DNA of 64,000 nt from Syngnathus acus (GCF_901709675.1 NC_051089.1:8865476-8929475), one strand, 5' to 3'. Counted from the stretch's first letter, positions 37,703-51,136 are shown. The notes: generated by a model not told the origin, from the letters alone. Numbers and translations are program-made.

Positions 37703-37781
37703 AATTGGGGAAAGAAAATTGGAGATACAAGTGCTTTTAGTTACAAGCGTGATCAAGGAACAAATTAAACTTGCATCTCAT
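37703..37781 (-). repeat. decayed dispersed repeat (family A), reverse orientation
   Basis: GGGGAAAGAAAATTGGAGAT, then ACAAGTGCTTTTAGTTACAA and CAAGGAACAAATTAAACTTG match the reverse of the GGTGGTGCCTTGA-type element with many changes. Confidence 0.45.
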
Positions 37782-38600
37782 CAGTTAATTTCAAGTTGAA
37801 GTTAAAGGAGCTGTCTCGTATGCACTTCAAGCGACAATGTTTTAAAATGAATGAAAAAAAAAAGATGTTGCTGTGTTAAACTTGTGGAAAGAAAAACAAT
37901 GTTCAGAGGTGTTAAATATGCATCTTTATTACACTTTTTGTATTTTTTGTTCTTCCAGTCACAAGAAAAATATAGATTTCATCTTTTGTGTTTTGTGAGC
38001 AGATGTAGTGTATGTTTTAATTTATGTGACATGATTTTGGCCTTCAAATTAATTCCATACCTTTCCGTTTTTTTCCGTATATGTGCTTGTGCTTGAATTC
38101 TCTTGCACTTCTGTCACCATTCTCTTCAAAAAACTGTTGAGCAGACTCGGAAAATAAATGTATGTCATTCTGCTTAAGCGCAGTCAAACACTATTATTGC
38201 TTAGACTGTGGCACTGAGCTTTGAGAAGTGTGTGTGCGAGCGTGTATGCGTGAGTGTGTGTGTGCGCGTGTGAGATGTGGGTGAAGAATAATATGACCCC
38301 AGCACTAATCCAATCACATCCACTAAGCAAATTATGGCTCCAGCGCACCCTTTTCTCGCTCCTCATTTCCCTCTCGCTCAGTTGAGCCAGTTGAGTGTTT
38401 CATGTGGTCTGCGTGGTTTTCAGCTTGTTCAGGCTTGCATGTGTTTTTCTAGGCTTTGCTTCACTTCAACAATTCCTCCCGCCTTCCTCCTCGATGATAA
38501 AATCAGTTTGAGTGTGTTTGGGGCCACAGGAGCCTGGCGTTGCAATCTGGCCAGGATCAGGCTGGCTCAGGGGCGATTGGAAGTGACGTGTCCGGGGTGT

Positions 38601-38615
38601 GACGCCCCCTAGTTG
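38601..38615 (-). promoter_or_regulatory. candidate CTCF-like motif, minus strand
   Basis: GACGCCCCCTAGTTG on the plus strand is close to the reverse CTCF core AGCGCCCCCTAGTGG. Sequence match only. Confidence 0.3.
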
Positions 38616-38969
38616 AGGCTCTGAACCAGCCTCTCTGGCTCCAGGCAGGCTGCTTGCAGTCCAGCATGGCGCAAAGAGGCGGTTCTCCATCTATCTCCTC
38701 TAAGCCCCTCTGCCTCCCCCCCCTTTGTGTCTGTCGCTTCAAAGAGCTCCTCATTTCGACGCTGCTTTTTTTCTTACCTCCGCCGTACGTCGTCGCCACT
38801 TTTCTTCCGCCCCTGCTGGATGTTTCTCGCATCTCGCTCTTTTGCACAAAAACTCGCCCCGGCCCTTGAATACGGGGTCACGATCGAGGCGTGCTGTTAA
38901 TTAGCCGCCAGTGGTTGTTATAGCAATATGATGATAAGGTGTAATTAATTAAGTGGCGTATGCACAGTG

Positions 38970-39135
38970 GGGGAGAGAAGAGGCAGAGAGCGAGAGAGCG
39001 CGAGAGAGAGAGCGCGAGAGAGAGAGCGCGAGAGAGAGAGAGCGAGAGAGAGCGAGAGAGCGAGAGAGAGTGAGCGAGAGCGAGAGAGCAAGAGGGAGAG
39101 AGCGAGAGCGAGAGAGCGAGAGCGAGAGAGAGAGT
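38970..39135 (+). repeat. imperfect (GA)n/(GAGAGC)n purine-rich repeat
   Basis: GAGA blocks interrupted at irregular spacing by GC or GCGC. It is almost all purine on the plus strand. Frames across it are Arg/Glu or Ser/Leu repeat translations. Confidence 0.9.
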
Positions 39136-40816
39136 AAAACATGCCTATCAGGCCTGCTTTTATCCACGGAGCTCCTCTAATGAGAAAAATGAGACACTCC
39201 CAAGCCAGGAAGAAAGCATTTTGTCCTTTTACATGTTCTCTCTGCCTCTTGTCGGCTTGTCATTCTGTCACCGCCTTGTTTCTATCTCATCCAAGCTCTT
39301 GCTCGTGGGCTGCCGCCGCTGAGTGGGACTCATCCTGCATTGTGTTTCCTCCTGGAGCTCGCACACAGCCGCTGGGACTCTCTCTTGCATATGGCGCTGA
39401 CAGCGATAGTATACAAAGCTCAGACAACATGGTGAAGCTTGTCTTGTGTACCTGAGCTAATCCTGATTTTAATTGCAACCTCTTCCTCGCTGCTTCGTTC
39501 AGTAGAATATTTGAGAAGAGGAAAACACAAACACTCTGTTCCATTGATCCTCTCGGCAACTGCTCGACACCTCTGCATGTCAACAACCGTGTATATTTGT
39601 GTCAAAGGCTCAACCGCGGTCTGTTTACCACCTCGGCAGAGGATCTCAACTGTTGTCGACCTTTCCACTCTTAACCACATCATGCATATTTAAACGTGCA
39701 CAAGAAAGATCTCCGCTCTTTGACTAAACTTTGGCTGAACTAGTTTACTACAGCAGCACACATACTTCTACATCTTTTATTTAACTTTATATAATCTCAC
39801 TGGATGCTTCATTCGACATTTGTACACACATATGATGAGAACCAATGAGACCCAATACTGGGTTGAATTTTTCCACCCGAGGTCCAAAACACCAAACTGC
39901 TCATCACCAAAAGAACTTGGTGGTGGCGACATCATGGTTTGGGGCTGGAAAGAAATTATGAACCCGTTAGCACATAACAGCTGAACTTGAATTAATTTGG
40001 GTTAATTTGAGCTTCTTAGTACAGTTGATTGCATTAATGATGAAAATAAGTTTGAAAATGAGTGATCGTGCTCTCTTTTTTTAACACAAAAACCTGGTGA
40101 CTGAACAAGGGAGGTGTATACTTTCACACAACCATACATACACTCCTTACACACAAGCACCCCAAACAGGCCCGTGCAAGATCCGCATCTCCTTTCTTTA
40201 CAACCCCTTGCTATCTTGTTAACAACTCACTTTTCCTTCTGCCCCTCCGACACACACCTTGACGTGTTCTCATTCACTTCAACTATCATTTAGCTTTTAC
40301 GAGGTGTGCTAAAAGAAGCCTGTGAGGCGGGCCGCCCCTCCCTTCCTTCGTCCGTCCCTCCCCTTTATGGAGGATATTGATATGGTCCACAAGTCGGACG
40401 TGCCTTTCACTGTTTCCTGGAAATTGACGACAGGAGGGGAGCGTGAGGAGTCTGCTGGGTACTTTAAGTCTGCGCATGTATTGGCGTCTGTGTTTGGATA
40501 AGACGAGGCCTCTGTGAGTGTGCCTCGCATGCAAACTGGCTCATTAAGGAAAATGAGGGGAGGTGGTTTGGAGAAGCGGCAGGTTAAGCAAAGGAGGAGA
40601 GCGCTATGTGGACTCTGTGTATGGCCTCTGTTTGAGACATTGTTAGGATAAACAAGAGGTCAGCTGACGAGTAGCTCTCTGTGAGGTCTTTCTCGCCTAG
40701 TGAGTGTGTCGACAAGCCTATGAAATCCTCAGCAGTCTGTGTGTGACTGTGGTTTGTGTTATGTAGATGCACTCAGAGACTTCACACTAGGAGCAGTGTT
40801 GTACTTGGTGTTCTGT
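39136..40816. other. non-coding stretch, no gene recognised
   Basis: Reading frames here overlap on both strands and lack splice support. No transposon termini are seen. Confidence 0.4.
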
Positions 40817-40819
40817 AAT

Positions 40820-40988
40820 ACGGTGGTGCCTTGACTAATGAGTTTGATCCGTTCCGTGACTATGCTTGTTACCCAGAACACAAGTACTTGAAATCATTTT
40901 CCATTTTGTAATGACAAGAAGTGCCAATAATCTCTTTCAACCCAACATTGTGCTCCTCGTTATGCGTGAGTTCACCACCAGGGGCCAG
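40820..40988 (+). repeat. dispersed repeat (family A), forward orientation
   Basis: CGGTGGTGCCTTGACTAATG, GAGTTTGATCCGTTCCGTGA and CACAAGTACTTGAAATCATT follow the order of a common teleost repeat. ACCACCAGGGGCC at 40975 fits its interior. It is the best-preserved of three copies noticed in the window; the right end is unclear. Confidence 0.5.
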
Positions 40989-43900
40989 TGCAATGCAGAC
41001 ATACAGACACATACGAAAAAGAGTTTCACAAATGAATCGGTAAGATGTAGTAATATTAGTCAATATTCAGACTTCAGTGATGTAAGTGTTCCAGTTTGGC
41101 CGTATTTTGTTACAGGTAGATGCAATGTCAAAAGTGTTGCACAGATGATAAGATGGTATGCGTGGTAAATTGACATAATCAAAACAAAATGAAGCTAGTG
41201 AACTGTTAGTCAGTGATAGACTGTGGTTTTTTTTCAGGGCCTATACTGCTTATTTGTAATCATGGAGGCCGATAACCGTTACTTAAGAGATTTATTTGCA
41301 TTAAAAGTGAAAGTATTGTCATCACATTTTGGAGTAATAAAGACTCCCAACACTTGACTTTGTTGACTAAATGTCTTTAAGAATGTATTTATTAACCAGC
41401 TTTCAGATTTGCAACACATTTTTTTTTTCAATCTGAGAAGATAAACATGTTTGTTGTGAGGTGCCCACAGAGAAAATTAACATTTAAAAATTGCCCAGTC
41501 TTTAATTACTCGCTTACTGACTGTTGGATTTAAAACAAAATGGCTGAAGCTGACATGCTCCAAAATACTGAAGATCACGATTCCGTGTTACAAAGGGGCT
41601 TCTGATTAAATGGCAAGTTTGGGGCTGAGCCCAAAGACAATAAGGATCACAAAACAAGTGTACATGTATACATTACCTTTGCATACACTGCTCTGTGTTA
41701 AATATAGAATTCGTAAGATAGGAAAACACAAACGACACCCCCCCCACACACACTGATAGTACCACAATGTGGAAAAACTTCATTGACACTCCAACACTTA
41801 CTTGTGTTTGAGTACATTAGCATAATGTGTGTCACGACTTGGAGGAGGTGAGACTATAATTTCTCTGAAAGAAGTTGTGAAAGTTGAGTCATGCGGGCAT
41901 GCATCACATATAATTGTCTTCTCGCATTTGTCTTAAGTGGTGTGATTAGTCAACTTGTTTGCTATGTGAATTGTCTGTTTTGCATATTTGTTTGCACGCT
42001 CCTGCCGCCGCCTGCCTTTTTTTCCCCTTCTATTCCTGGGGATAAAGAAAAGGTTTGTTTGATTAATTAATGCTGTTAGACGTGAATGTAAATGATCAAA
42101 GGAGAGCATTTGCACTTGCTGTTTAATTATTCATGAGCTGCAAACGCTCATGAATTAGGACACCTGTGAGGGTCTTCTCCTCTCCAGCTCATGCACATAT
42201 GCACCCGGCATCATGGGACGAACCCTGTGTGTTTAACCGGCCCGGGTGTGTGCGCCTGTGTATTTGTGCGGCGATAGGGATGCGGGTCACGGCAGGTTCA
42301 CATGCGTATTATTGAGTTATGTCACCGCTCTCACCGGGATTCAGTATTGTGATTAGGTTACAGCGTGGCGCTAAGGCTCCGACTGTCACCCCCGAGTGTA
42401 TGATTCATCTCCATGGAGACGAGGGAAAAGCTCTGATCCAATTAACCCCACTGCTGCCATCTCTCGACCCGAGGGCAGCGCGGGGTCTGTGAATAAGGAG
42501 TACCATTGGACGTGAAGATGTTTAAAGCCAGCAAAACGGGCGGCGCCGTGCAAGCAATACGCTCCTGCCAAAAGCAGGTATTTTTCCTCCTTCATCTCCT
42601 CCCCGCCCCATCAGCAGCAACATCCGACAGCAGCGCAAATGGGCCCTTGTTGCCATGGATATGAGCAATGGTTCCACACGATGGGGCTCGGTGATAAATA
42701 GTGGGATGTGAAGGAAGTTAATAATTTATCCCGTGGAGGGAGTGACTGTTCTGGGGAGCGTTACCTAGCATAATGGGTTAAGTGCAGCGATTTCCGCGTG
42801 CCAAGCAGCCCACTCGGAGGAGGCAATATATAAAAAATGAATAAAGGATGAGCTCCCTGCTGGGAAGGAATTGTCAGGGGAGCGTGTTGTTGTGTGCGTG
42901 CGATGGGGAGGAAGGCTTTGTCGTTTCTTGAAATGCTGGATCGGCAGGTAAAGAACAGTCGCAAACTAACAGAGTCTCCCCCAGGCATTCGGTAATGCTC
43001 CACTTTTACTTGAAAAGCGAAACAGCTCCATCTGCTCGTTCGTTTAAGTTGCTGTGTCACTAAAATGGAGGCCATCATTAATCACTGACACGCACAGGTT
43101 TGAGTTTTTATTTTGAAAGCAACCTTTAATTTCCTGTGCGGCTCTTTTGGAGTGCCCTGGAGATGTTTTGCAAAGAGATGTGAGCAAAAAGAGGGGGCAG
43201 GGGCTCACCCTCACTGCCAAGATCACGAACACAACACCTGCTTTGTGTCTTCTTAGCAATTCATGAGGTTCCGCACTCCCCGAATGCTCCGCCCTCTATA
43301 TCCATCTGATGCCGGAGGTCATGTGGGGGTCACCGTATCGTGTTAATCCTCTGGAACATATCAGATCAGCTTGATTTCATTATCATCCCTCTGATGCCCT
43401 ACACGTTACTCCTGAGGGGGGGGGGCTCGAACCTTCTTGCAATGATCCTCTCAGAGTGATGTGAAGAAATGAGATGAAATGAATGAGTTGTCGCTGACCT
43501 TTCATGTCGGACACTCGCCGAGGGAGGATTTGGGACACAGGCACAGCAATGCCACTTTTCTGAAGTGATTTCCAATGCGTACGTCTGACGTAGATGAGTT
43601 TGTGCTCCTCGGGCACAATTTTTCTCAGACGTCTGGTTGCTTTTCATTTTGCCTCTTCCTGCTTTTGGCTGATAAGTGATGCAGATAGCCATGATGGATG
43701 AATAATGGCCAGCACGCTCACGCCTCGCCGTTTTTTGTGTGGGTGTCAGCACTCTCCTTCAACATCATGTGTGTCCTCCAGTGTTTTGTGACCTCAAGAC
43801 AGAGGGCCTTCAGGTTACGACCCACCTATCAATCTGGAGGAAGGAAGTTTCTGATACGAGTTTCTCTGCCGGTGTAATAACCTTAAATAAACATCAGTTG

Positions 43901-45149
43901 CATGATTTGAATTTTAACCAGTTGAATAAATTGTTGTTGCCGAAAGCTTTTGTGGACAAATGGCACATAAGCATCACAGAAATCTTTAATACTGCACAAC
44001 ACAAGTGGCATTGACATGCTGGGCTGCACACATAATACAACTAACTTGATTTATAGTTAAATACCTGCATTAGCATGATTAAAAAGGCTTTTCAATGAAC
44101 AGTTCATTGACCAGTCATATGCTAAACGATGATTATAAAGCCTAAACATCCTTTATTGCTCTGAGAGTTGAGCATGAGTGGAGCTATACAGCCAACGTCA
44201 CATGGAGCGAATTGGTGTAATGACCAAAACATGCAGAAACAAGCAATCCCACTTAGCTTCACTTAGCTGGAATGAGTGTACGCACTAAATGCAATTGCGC
44301 CATATGCTCGGGATCATTTACGTGGGATCTTTCATCTTTTTTTTATGGGCTCTCATTGTTATCAACAAAGGTACAGCTACAGTGAGGTGTGACATCCTCA
44401 TGCTCGCAAAACACACACAAACACAACCTGCAGTCACAACCCTTATTTTCTTTTTGTGGCACCCTGAGTGACAACTTAATCAAACCCCCACCCTGTTTTA
44501 CTCATGTGGACACACACACTGCCACACACACAAACCATGCTCCCCTCCCCAGGTTGCCTTTTGTTCCATGCATCTGTTTCCCTCTGTGATTAATTGCAAT
44601 TAGCAAGAGGTTTGAAGGCCCGTGGAAGAACACAGTGAGAGGAAAGGCGAGGAGATTAATGAGGGGAGGCATCCGCGAGAGAGAGAGGGAGGGGAGAGAG
44701 AGAATAGTGAGGAAAGAGAGAAGTCACACAGATGACATGGTAATAAGGGAGGGGCTGAGAGAGGAGGCAGAGGAGGAGAAGTGAGGGATGCTCAGATGCT
44801 AATGACATAAGAGATGGGAAGCGCGCAGGAGCGTGACATGGAGCTAAAGTGGGAGAGGAGAGAGTTGGTTGTCAAAGCACAGGCCACAGAGCGACACCAC
44901 AGGGGACTGATTAAATATGGAAATTATAATTGCTAATTGACCTTCATTAATCAGAGCAGGGGAATGGGGTGTGTTTCGTGCCTCTTCGTGGGTGAGCACG
45001 ACACTGCGAGTGTGCTTGAATGAGTGTTGTGCATGTGCCGCGTCTGATCCCCTTGTGCGTCACAAAGCACTCGCTCATGTTTAAATACAGCACGATGTGC
45101 GAGGGCAGCTAAAACCCCAAAAAATATGAGCATGGGTATGTTAGAGGGT
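40989..45149. other. non-coding stretch, no gene recognised
   Basis: Holds a C run at 41739-41745, a G run at 43418-43426, a 9-bp-arm palindrome at 44092-44110 and a purine-rich zone at 44670-44870. TAAT-core-rich patches lie at 42400-42560 and 44900-44960. Confidence 0.4.
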
Positions 45150-45255
45150 TAGGCATTAATCGATTAATTGACAACGAATCAATTATCTAATTAATCGCCT
45201 TGTATTTTAATAATTGAGAAATCGTTTTTATTTAACTAAAAATTGCCAAAATCTT
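45150..45255. repeat. AT-rich dispersed repeat with ATTAATCGATTAAT words
   Basis: GGCATTAATCGATTAATTGA, ACAACGAATCAATTATC and TAATTAATCGCC, then AATAATTGAGAAATCG, resemble a widespread fish repeat built from TAATCGATTA. Termini are not resolved. Confidence 0.4.
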
Positions 45256-48200
45256 CCAAATCTTAAAATTAAATATGTATCTGGATTTCATAGCCATGAT
45301 TCGATTGGTGATTAGATTTTTTTTTAAATAAATTATTATAACTTTAGAAAATAACTTTAGAAAATTGTATTTTCAATGTATTCATTTCATTAATTAATTG
45401 TTTAACAATATAATGCATATGTTTGTCAGTGTAGACTTTGTGTCATGGTATGTGTTTTTGTTGACTTTGTTTTGATTAGATTTAGTTTTCTTTCATGTTT
45501 TGTCATGTTTTCCTTGTCTCCCTTCTTTGGTTTGTTCATTCTGTCAGGGCTGCAAGTTCCAATGATGAAGTTTGCAAAACGTGAACCGAAATTCAGGGAA
45601 GCTGGGCAGCAAGCCTGGATGGAGCTAAAAAAGTACTGTACCTTTTTTTTTCAGAACAAAAAAGGCAAACAAGCATAGTGCAGGAATCTAAGTACTCAAT
45701 TAACAAAGTCCCAGAAAATCAAGAATCAAAGTAACAACAAAACACCAAGTCAGCTTTCATTTATTTATTTAAGTATTAAGTATTTTTGTTTTTCTGACTC
45801 CACTCCAAGATTTATTTTTTCTTGCTGTCAATACAAAGTCACATCTCTAATCACACAAACACATGCACGTCACTCTTGTAGCCAGATCACACAGATTTGA
45901 TTAGAGAGCTCCTAAATTCATTAGCACAATATGATTTGGCCAGCCGTCATTAGAGGAGCATGTAACCTGATCCGAAGTGGTTTGATTTGGTTTCAGCTTG
46001 TTAAATGCAGATTCATGCCCCATGAGTTTGACAGTTTTTATTTTATTTTTATTTAAAGTGATCGCTTTCCAGCACAACCATTAACTAACCTTAGATGTCA
46101 TTGAAATTTATACCTATCCTTATTATGAACTTCCAGTTCAATCACATTTTTTCATTAAAACGCTCCTGTGTAAACCTCCTCTTACTCTTTAAATCATTCA
46201 CCCCCCACCGAATCACCCCTTCCCGTTCTGTCAAGGGTCAGCGGGACATGAGGCCTCAAAAGGACAATTGTCGCAGGGTCCAGAGGTGATTGTGAGGTCA
46301 AGTATCAGCGGGGATCAGATAGGACACGCAAGCCTGGGAATGTACGTACATATGTAAACATGGAAAAAAAAGTACTCACGGTCACTTGCCCGTATTTCAT
46401 ATGTTTATACCATTTGTGGCTTTTCTGTCCTCACATCAAACACACTAGACTGTAAATTGCAGCCTGTCTGAGATCTTTTCCAGCCATTATTCCTCTTTTG
46501 TGTTCTTAGCGAGAAAGCCGTCTCTCCTGGGGGATTGGATCGCTTGTTTTAGGAGTGCAGCACAGCTCATCCGCTTTGAACGTATTGCCAACTTCGTCTG
46601 TAGGCAAGGGAGAGCGGCGGAGCAGTGTGTTGTACTTTCTAGCTCCAGCAGAGGGTGCTTAGCATGGGCGAGCGCACCCTTCAGTCCCCTCTGCTCATCT
46701 GGAAGAATAATGGCTGAAGTCAACCATAGTAGAATGTTAATAGGCACTTTGAGAAATTAATTAGCTAAGAAAGTTATTCACCAATCAAAATGTCAGTGGT
46801 GATAAACTTAGGCTGGTGGTTTGTGTGCGGGGGGCAAGCTGATTTGTTTGGTGTTATCAGTCTGAGTTAGGCTCTGCAGGCTCAAGGATCGCTTCCTCGT
46901 TATGTGCTTGCATATGTGCATGTAATCCTGTCGGTGTGTGTGTGTTTACCGTCGGGTAGAGACAGTTTGATTGAGCTCCGGGCTGTGAAGCTGTCTGTTT
47001 GCCAGACGCTTTGTCTCCGAGCCAAGAGTCCGCAGCCGAGAAGAATACAATGATTATCCGTCACATGGCGGGAGCATTCGTCATCCGGTCGGCCATGACT
47101 GCCCCGTCTGCACCTTGGACCGCAAAGTTTTTCTAGTCCGCCACATTGAAAAATGTTATTGTTCTTTTTGTCCACCCGGTAAAGCGACGTTTATATTGAT
47201 TTTGAAAGATTTCGGAAGAACGTTCACCTCACTCTTTGTGTGTTTGTGCCGTATGTGCGTGTGTGGGCCTAGTATTAGCGTTAAGCAGTGTGTGAGGAAT
47301 GTCAACAACCTTTAACCTCTGGGCTCATTAACGCGGGGGCTGTGGGGTGATGATGCGGCGTTGGGATAATTGGTGTGTGTGTGCGTGTCAAGGCAGACTT
47401 GATTTATCACACGTTTGTCGGCGAGGGGGAGGAGGATGGGTCTCGCTAACGCCTGAGGTCAAAAGGCCAAGCCAAAGGTCTTGAAGGGTCGGCGTGCTGA
47501 GTAGATATCAAAGAGCATCCTGGGACCTAAATATGGCATAGCGGGGCCAGTTAAGCTACTGGGGGTCGCCTGACCAGACAAAAGCACATAAACACGCTCA
47601 TTATGGAATACGTCACTTGCTGGCTTGCGTAGAGGAGAAGGTCAACACGTCTGTTCGGAGATCAGAGGTCAAAGTACGGCGCCATGAGATGAGACTGCGG
47701 ATTGCACCCGCGCGTTTTACGGCGTGAAACAACGTGGGTTACCTCTTGACAGCCTGGTGACAAATATGGTGCAAAATATGCATCAAATCCAAGCGTGCTG
47801 ATGCACCCAAACACACACGCGCACGAGCAGACAAAGCCCCACAAAGGCAGCTAATTTCACGCCGGCTCTGCTGGGGCCCGCTTTGGTCCCGGCTGCGAGG
47901 CACAGACACGGAGACAGATGGTACAGGCCTGGCAGGAGGACTTTTTGCTATCCTCGCTGCGCTCGTGAAGCTTCTCTGCCATGCGCACATTTTCAAACAT
48001 CGTTTTTCTGCCCCCACACTCACCGACGGAGCTCTCTGTGGCCACGTCACTTCCCGACCGCTTCCTGCTGCCAAGTGAGGTGTCAGGCAGGAAACGTTAC
48101 CCCCGTAGCGACCCGCGCATCTTCAAAGATGGTTTTCAAGCCAGTAGCGCAGTGTTTTGTAAATCGTTTCCCTTCTAAGAGGCCGCTGAGTGGAAGCTAC

Positions 48201-48480
48201 GCATTTTAAACGGAACACTTGTTTGAAGATGAATAGCTGGCAGTGAATGAAACGCAGTCTTGTATCCTTCCTAGAAGTATTGTTTTTACAGAGTTTGTGT
48301 GTGTGTGTACTGCTGCTTGAATTGAAATAACTGGCTGCAATGATAGCTTTCCCATCTATAAATCTTGTTAGCATGCTTGGCTTGGCTGAAGATGAGCTTG
48401 AGGGTGAAGGAGAGGCAAAAGAGGGAAAGAGAGGAGGGGTGGGGCCACAACCAAATTGGGAGAAAGGAGACACGTAGCGA
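45256..48480. other. non-coding stretch, no gene recognised
   Basis: No splice-supported coding segment. Repeat-free patches near 45880-45990 and 46490-46760 look like possible conserved non-coding DNA. Confidence 0.4.
46645..46659 (+). promoter_or_regulatory. candidate CTCF-like motif
   Basis: CCAGCAGAGGGTGCT differs at one position from the CTCF core CCAGCAGAGGGCGCT. Confidence 0.3.
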
Positions 48481-48499
48481 ATGAGCGCAGGCAGAACTT

Positions 48500-48840
48500 A
48501 AGATGGCGAGCGCATGGTGGACACAGGTGGCGCTAGTGAGCTGTTTTAGCAAGCAGCAGGGGCGAGATGCCAGCGAGGCGGGTTAGGGCCGACTGACTAA
48601 CCGCCGCTTCGGGCCGACAGACGAGCAGACAGCCGGATGGACGGACGGGCTTACAGCCAGCGCTCCAACCAGGCAGACGGGGAGCCGGTGTCATCCCATA
48701 GTGAGCGAACAGGCGGAGCAAACGGGGTTCATATTCCCCGGGACAGGTGGCGGGACATGCCACTGCTGCCACCTGGCACTCGGCACCTGCCCTCGTGTTC
48801 CCCCCTCGCCTCGCCTTTCTCTTCATCTGGGCCATGATAC
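48500..48840 (+). promoter_or_regulatory. CpG-rich patch, possible promoter or first exon
   Basis: About a dozen CpG fall in roughly 95 bases (48560-48655), far above the local level. An ATG at 48637 opens a 66-codon frame starting MDGRAYSQRSNQADGEPVSS and ending at TGA (48835). Its start context is only moderate (C at -3, G at +4). A GTGAGC at 48701 could be a splice donor. No TATA box is obvious. The peptide is not recognised, so first exon, CpG-rich enhancer and chance are all open. Confidence 0.25.
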
Positions 48841-51136
48841 CGCTATGGGCTCTTGACCTCAGCCTCAACCACAAACCCCTGCTGTGACTTTCCTCTCTTG
48901 TGAAGTCTTTGCTCCACTCCACCGGATACAAGCATATTAAGTCACATTTGGAGTGGCAAACCCACATCTGATATGCGTTTCACATGTCTCCGTCAAGTGG
49001 TGCAATTTTAGTGAACCACCACTATTTTGAGAGAATGGGAATAGAGAAAACCCATGTGTAATTGATGCACTCCAAAAGGGGTTTATACTAAACACTAATT
49101 GCCTGTAGATGCCAAAAAAGAGTGGCAAAAGTCTACTTTTGTGAACCAACCCGCTTTCAACAGTTCCTTAGCAGAGAGATGCCAGCAGGTAGCGCCAGAG
49201 TAATACTGTTATTGTTTTTAGCTAATAAAGGAGGATGGGTTACAAAGAAAATCTAAAAATAATAAAACACCTATGCATAAAAAAAATCAAGGTTCTACAT
49301 ATAAACGCAAATAATGGGTGTTAAATAGTACCCCGAAGGTCGTTCCCCCAATGCATACAATCCAAATCCTTTGGTCACCTCTGCACCACCTCCGCAGTAA
49401 AGCATAGGTATAGTTGTGACATTGCGTGGAACTGCCAATGGAACTGCTTCCTTTACATTTATTTATGATCTGATGAGTTCTAAAGTGTTTCACCAAATGT
49501 TTCAGAACTCATTGGGTGGCGCTTCACAGTGCAGATGGACAATAAACACAAATCATATTGAGAAAGCAACCAAAGAAGTGGAATGTAATTCATTATTCAA
49601 GACATGCTCTAATTGACTGCAAAAAAAGATTTACAACCAAGTATCGTAAATACCGATTATTAAATTGTCCCATTACTTTTGCTCCCTTAAAAAGTGGGAG
49701 GTATACATACAAACTGGTGTAATTTCCACACTGTTAGAATAAAAATAAATAATAATGAATAAAAGCCGACTTGTTGGTTTCATGTCAAACCCATTGTGGT
49801 TGAGTTTAAAGCCCAAAAAGATGAACACTGTGTCTGTGTCCCAGTATTTATGGACCTGACTGCATGTACCCTGTGATCAGCTTTAGAAGAGAATGGAATA
49901 GAATACATTACAGTTATTGTTTTTGGAATACACTTGATTGTGGCGTGCAATGAATGTGTCACGACTGATTGCAATCATCTTACTCGAGCGTGGCGATAGC
50001 CCTCTGTCCTAATCAGACCTGGCCAAGGTTGTGTATGTGCCGATGTGCGTGTGTGTGTGTGTGTGTTTGTATAATACTTTCTCCCCCAGGTAGCAGAGGC
50101 CACCTGCTCCCATTCACCCCTCCTGAGCTCTGTGTGACCACAGTGCCGCCAGCAGCAAGCTGCCTAATTAAACTCAGCGTGCACGGCTCGTCGCCTCTTC
50201 CTCCCACTTGCAGAACGAAACTGGCACGCCAGCTCGCATCAAACGTGTGAATTTGTATTTAAATTAATAACACAAATAGACACAAAGAATGTAATCCGCC
50301 CACTTGCTCTGTACGGCGGGATGACAAAGTGCGGAATGCAAACATTTTGTAGCGTGGAAACAATTGTGCAGTTTGCAAACACACAAACATGCAAACTCAG
50401 GCTTCCCGTTGCCAACAGAATGTCCCGTTTTACAGTAGGAGGCTTCTACTTGGCACGCTGCACCTCTCTTTTATCCCAATGCATCCTTTTTAGTGGTTCC
50501 CTGATGGACCGGCAAGGACGTCTGTCGTGTCCCAGTCCATCCCATCAAAAGCATCAAGTCAATTTTTTTGTTTGACGTCATCTTTAGAAGATGTTTCCAT
50601 GATATCGAGAAATGCCATATTATTTTCTCAAACTATTTCCACCTCCTCCTGTCTTGCTCCTCTGTCATTCTAAAATGACCCATTTTGGGGAGTGAGGCAA
50701 GAACGGATCAATTCTATTCATTTCAATGGGAACCGATAATTTGACTTTCCATCTTTTTGACTTTATTTCTTACGACAATCACCGTGTAAGAAGTTTCAAG
50801 ACTTGAAATGTCATCAGTCCAAATTGTGTTTGAGGGAATATGGAAAAGTGAGGGTTCCCTATATTGATGAAGTTAAGAGTGATTTAAACATTTAGCAAGG
50901 ATGAACATTTAGTGTTGTATTAAGTATGTTGGTGCATGAAGAAGACTGACATGGGAAGAGGAAAAGTAGGCAACATTGGCAGCAAGGAACTTCTAGTGGT
51001 GTGACTGTTCCCTAAACAGATTTAAGGGGTGGCCCTTCCAAACCCCCGCAGCTTCCAAAATGCCATAGGGACTTGTCCCATAATCCCTTGTTCCAGGTAA
51101 ACAGCTTTCTTCCTCCAAAAGCCTGGTCCCACTCCT
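48841..51136. other. non-coding stretch, no gene recognised
   Basis: Mostly AT-rich with a short GT repeat near 50048-50066. No exon or mobile element is recognised. Confidence 0.4.

Noticed and set aside
43399-43752. 117-codon minus-strand frame
   Set aside because: No splice sites, start context or recognisable domain; several overlapping frames in the same place.
47739-48209. Overlapping 60-110-codon frames on both strands in GC-rich DNA
   Set aside because: GC-rich DNA has few stops by chance; no frame stands out and no splice sites fit.
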